Part shown: in pieces, positions 5,156 through 6,366 of the stretch | Position numbering within the stretch: position 1 is the first letter of the stretch | Layout of the letters: every line of letters begins with the position of its first letter | Assembly (NCBI GenBank): GCA_003554115.1 | Contig: PWFE01000021.1 | Location: 1-6,366 of the forward strand | Direction of reading: 5' to 3' | DNA length: 6,366 nt | Source of the DNA: Haloferacaceae archaeon | GTDB lineage: Archaea > Halobacteriota > Halobacteria > Halobacteriales > Haloferacaceae | Program-made: the position numbers and the translations under genes | Notes under the pieces: generated by a model | Database searches by the model: none | Seen by the model: only the letters and a program-made list of their open reading frames with translations | What the model was told of the DNA's origin: nothing

Positions 5156-6366
5156 TCAGGTCCGGACCTCCTCTGTTTGGCGCTGAACGCCGACTGCTTC
5201 GGCAAACCGCTCGATCACCGAATCGGTGACGCGCTGTTTTTCGGCCCCGAACTCTTTGACTCGTTTCGTGACTTCGCGAACCTGACTTTCGGTCGGGTCA
5301 AAGCCAATCTCAACTAGCCGTTTCCGAACGGAGTGGGTACCAGTGTGTTTGCCGAGGACGAACTCCCGAGAGGCTCCGACCATCTCAGGAGTCATCACAC
5401 CCGGCTCAAAGGTGTCGGTGTTTTCCATCACGCCGGCGGCGTGAATCCCACTTTCGTGGGCGAACGCATTGCGGCCGACGACGGCTTTGTTGACGGGAAT
5501 CGGGATATCCGATTTCTCTTCGACCAAACGAGCCAACTCGGTGATTCGGGTGGTATCAATCCCCGTATCCACGTTGTAGAGGCTCTCGGCGGACATGACG
5601 ACCTCTTCGTAGGCGGCGTTTCCGGCGCGCTCGCCAATTCCGTTGACAGAGACCTGTGCCTGGTGGGCACCAGCCTCGAATCCGGACATCGCGTTCGCAC
5701 TCGCCAACCCGAAGTCGTCGTGGGTGTGGACGTCGATCCGTGCGTCGGTGTGTTCGCCGACCAGCCTGATGAGATCCGCAAACCGCGAGGGGGTTGCGAC
5801 TCCACAGGTGTCGGGAATGTTGATCCAGTCGACGCCAGCCTCGCTGACGGCTTCGATTACACGCACGAGGAACTCCGTGTTCGTCCGGGTCGCGTCCATC
5901 GGCGAGAACATGACCTCAAGGCCTGCATCTCGAACCATCTCGACGCAGTGAACCGCACGGTCGATTGCCTCGTCGCGGCTGGCGTGCATCGAATCTTGGA
6001 GCTGAACGTCGCTAGTGCTCACGAAGACGTGAACCATGTCCACGCCCGCATCGATTGCCGCCTCAACGTCTTTGTCGACAACCCGAGCCAACCCACAGGT
6101 CGTCGCATCCGTTGCCGCCGCGATGTCCGAGACCGCCTCGAACTCCGGTCCGGAGTTGACAGGGAACCCAGCTTCGATAACATGGGTGCCCATCTCGTCG
6201 AGCAGCTCGGCGATGGCGCGCTTGTCGTTGTAATCGAACGAGGTACGTGGCGACTGCTCGCCGTCACGCAGCGTCGTGTCGAAAATTCGTACTGACTCTA
6301 TTTCGTCAGTGCTGTCTAATGTGCCCTCGAAGAACTCGATCCGCCGGGGAATCCGACAGGTCCTCC
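5156..6366 (-). CDS. leuA: 2-isopropylmalate synthase or (R)-citramalate synthase, short form, N-terminus cut by the window edge
   Basis: This is a DRE-TIM aldol-type acyl transferase that condenses acetyl-CoA with a 2-oxoacid: 2-oxoisovalerate for leucine, or pyruvate for the citramalate route to isoleucine. 402 residues are visible; the frame stays open to the right edge with no in-frame ATG or GTG before the conserved start of the barrel, so the true start lies just outside. Counting from the edge, RIFDTTLRDGEQSP (26-39) holds the catalytic Arg33 and metal ligand Asp34; HTHDD (213-217) gives the metal-binding histidines; SVNGIGERAGN (239-249) is the family signature; HESGIHA (303-309) marks the following subdomain. 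The protein ends about 40 residues after GKHTGTHSVRKRL, so it lacks the C-terminal leucine-binding regulatory domain of 500-residue LeuA/CimA. LeuA and CimA cannot be told apart with certainty here; cimA is the main alternative. Its stop is 342 bp before ilvB. Confidence 0.92.
   Translation of the reverse strand, partial: RTCRIPRRIEFFEGTLDSTDEIESVRIFDTTLRDGEQSPRTSFDYNDKRAIAELLDEMGTHVIEAGFPVNSGPEFEAVSDIAAATDATTCGLARVVDKDVEAAIDAGVDMVHVFVSTSDVQLQDSMHASRDEAIDRAVHCVEMVRDAGLEVMFSPMDATRTNTEFLVRVIEAVSEAGVDWINIPDTCGVATPSRFADLIRLVGEHTDARIDVHTHDDFGLASANAMSGFEAGAHQAQVSVNGIGERAGNAAYEEVVMSAESLYNVDTGIDTTRITELARLVEEKSDIPIPVNKAVVGRNAFAHESGIHAAGVMENTDTFEPGVMTPEMVGASREFVLGKHTGTHSVRKRLVEIGFDPTESQVREVTKRVKEFGAEKQRVTDSVIERFAEAVGVQRQTEEVRT

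Noticed and set aside
4806..5156. A 116-codon minus-strand frame that fills the leuA-ilvB gap, starting in a TGATG overlap with the leuA stop and ending just inside ilvB.
   Set aside because: The product is Arg-rich and poor in Asp/Glu, unlike every real protein in the window; it has no recognisable domain, runs through the TATA element and hairpins, and is in a different frame from the better supported leader ORF. The neat overlap is probably chance.
5333..6295. A 320-codon plus-strand open frame opposite the LeuA-type gene.
   Set aside because: Same antisense effect over a gene with unmistakable LeuA motifs; no promoter or known domain.
6350..6366. GGAGG at the right edge (minus strand) as the ribosome site of leuA.
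   Set aside because: No in-frame ATG, GTG or TTG follows within reach, and the residues just after it resemble the start region of haloarchaeal LeuA proteins, so the true start is probably outside the window.
1..6366. Mobile elements, CRISPR arrays, tRNA or rRNA genes.
   Set aside because: No direct-repeat arrays, transposase motifs, terminal inverted repeats or RNA-gene signatures were seen on either strand.

Overview
The window looks like a haloarchaeal chromosome segment. Every protein-coding gene is on the minus strand. The proteins are rich in Asp and Glu, the DNA is GC-rich, and all five enzymes belong to branched-chain amino acid synthesis. I cannot name the genus from the sequence alone.

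In transcription order (right to left) the layout is: a 2-isopropylmalate/citramalate synthase (leuA/cimA type, cut at the right edge, 6366-5156); a 342-bp gap (5155-4814); acetolactate synthase large subunit ilvB (4813-3059); its regulatory subunit ilvN, overlapping ilvB by 4 bp (3062-2346); ketol-acid reductoisomerase ilvC (2321-1314); and 3-isopropylmalate dehydratase large subunit leuC, cut at the left edge (1276-1). IlvBN and IlvC carry out the first two steps shared by valine and isoleucine. The LeuA-type enzyme and LeuC supply leucine synthesis and, if the synthase accepts pyruvate, the citramalate route to 2-oxobutyrate for isoleucine. The small dehydratase subunit (leuD) and the dehydrogenase (leuB) are expected beyond the left edge but are not seen.

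The most interesting part is the leuA-ilvB gap. It has a good TATA element (5087-5079). An ATG follows about 26 nt later (5053-5051), where transcription should begin, so the message is probably leaderless or nearly so. This ATG opens a 26-codon ORF that ends in a cluster of Val and Ile codons. Its TAG stop lies in the loop of a strong stem-loop (4990-4959) followed directly by TTTT (4958-4955). A 6-nt pairing between the stem's 5' arm and a downstream segment would compete with this stem. Together these look like a leader-peptide attenuator in front of ilvBNC. Such control is well known for bacterial ilv operons; in an archaeon it would be notable. This is a hypothesis read by eye from one sequence.

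The rest of the window is ordinary, well-conserved metabolic coding sequence. Long open frames on the plus strand are antisense shadows of the real genes.
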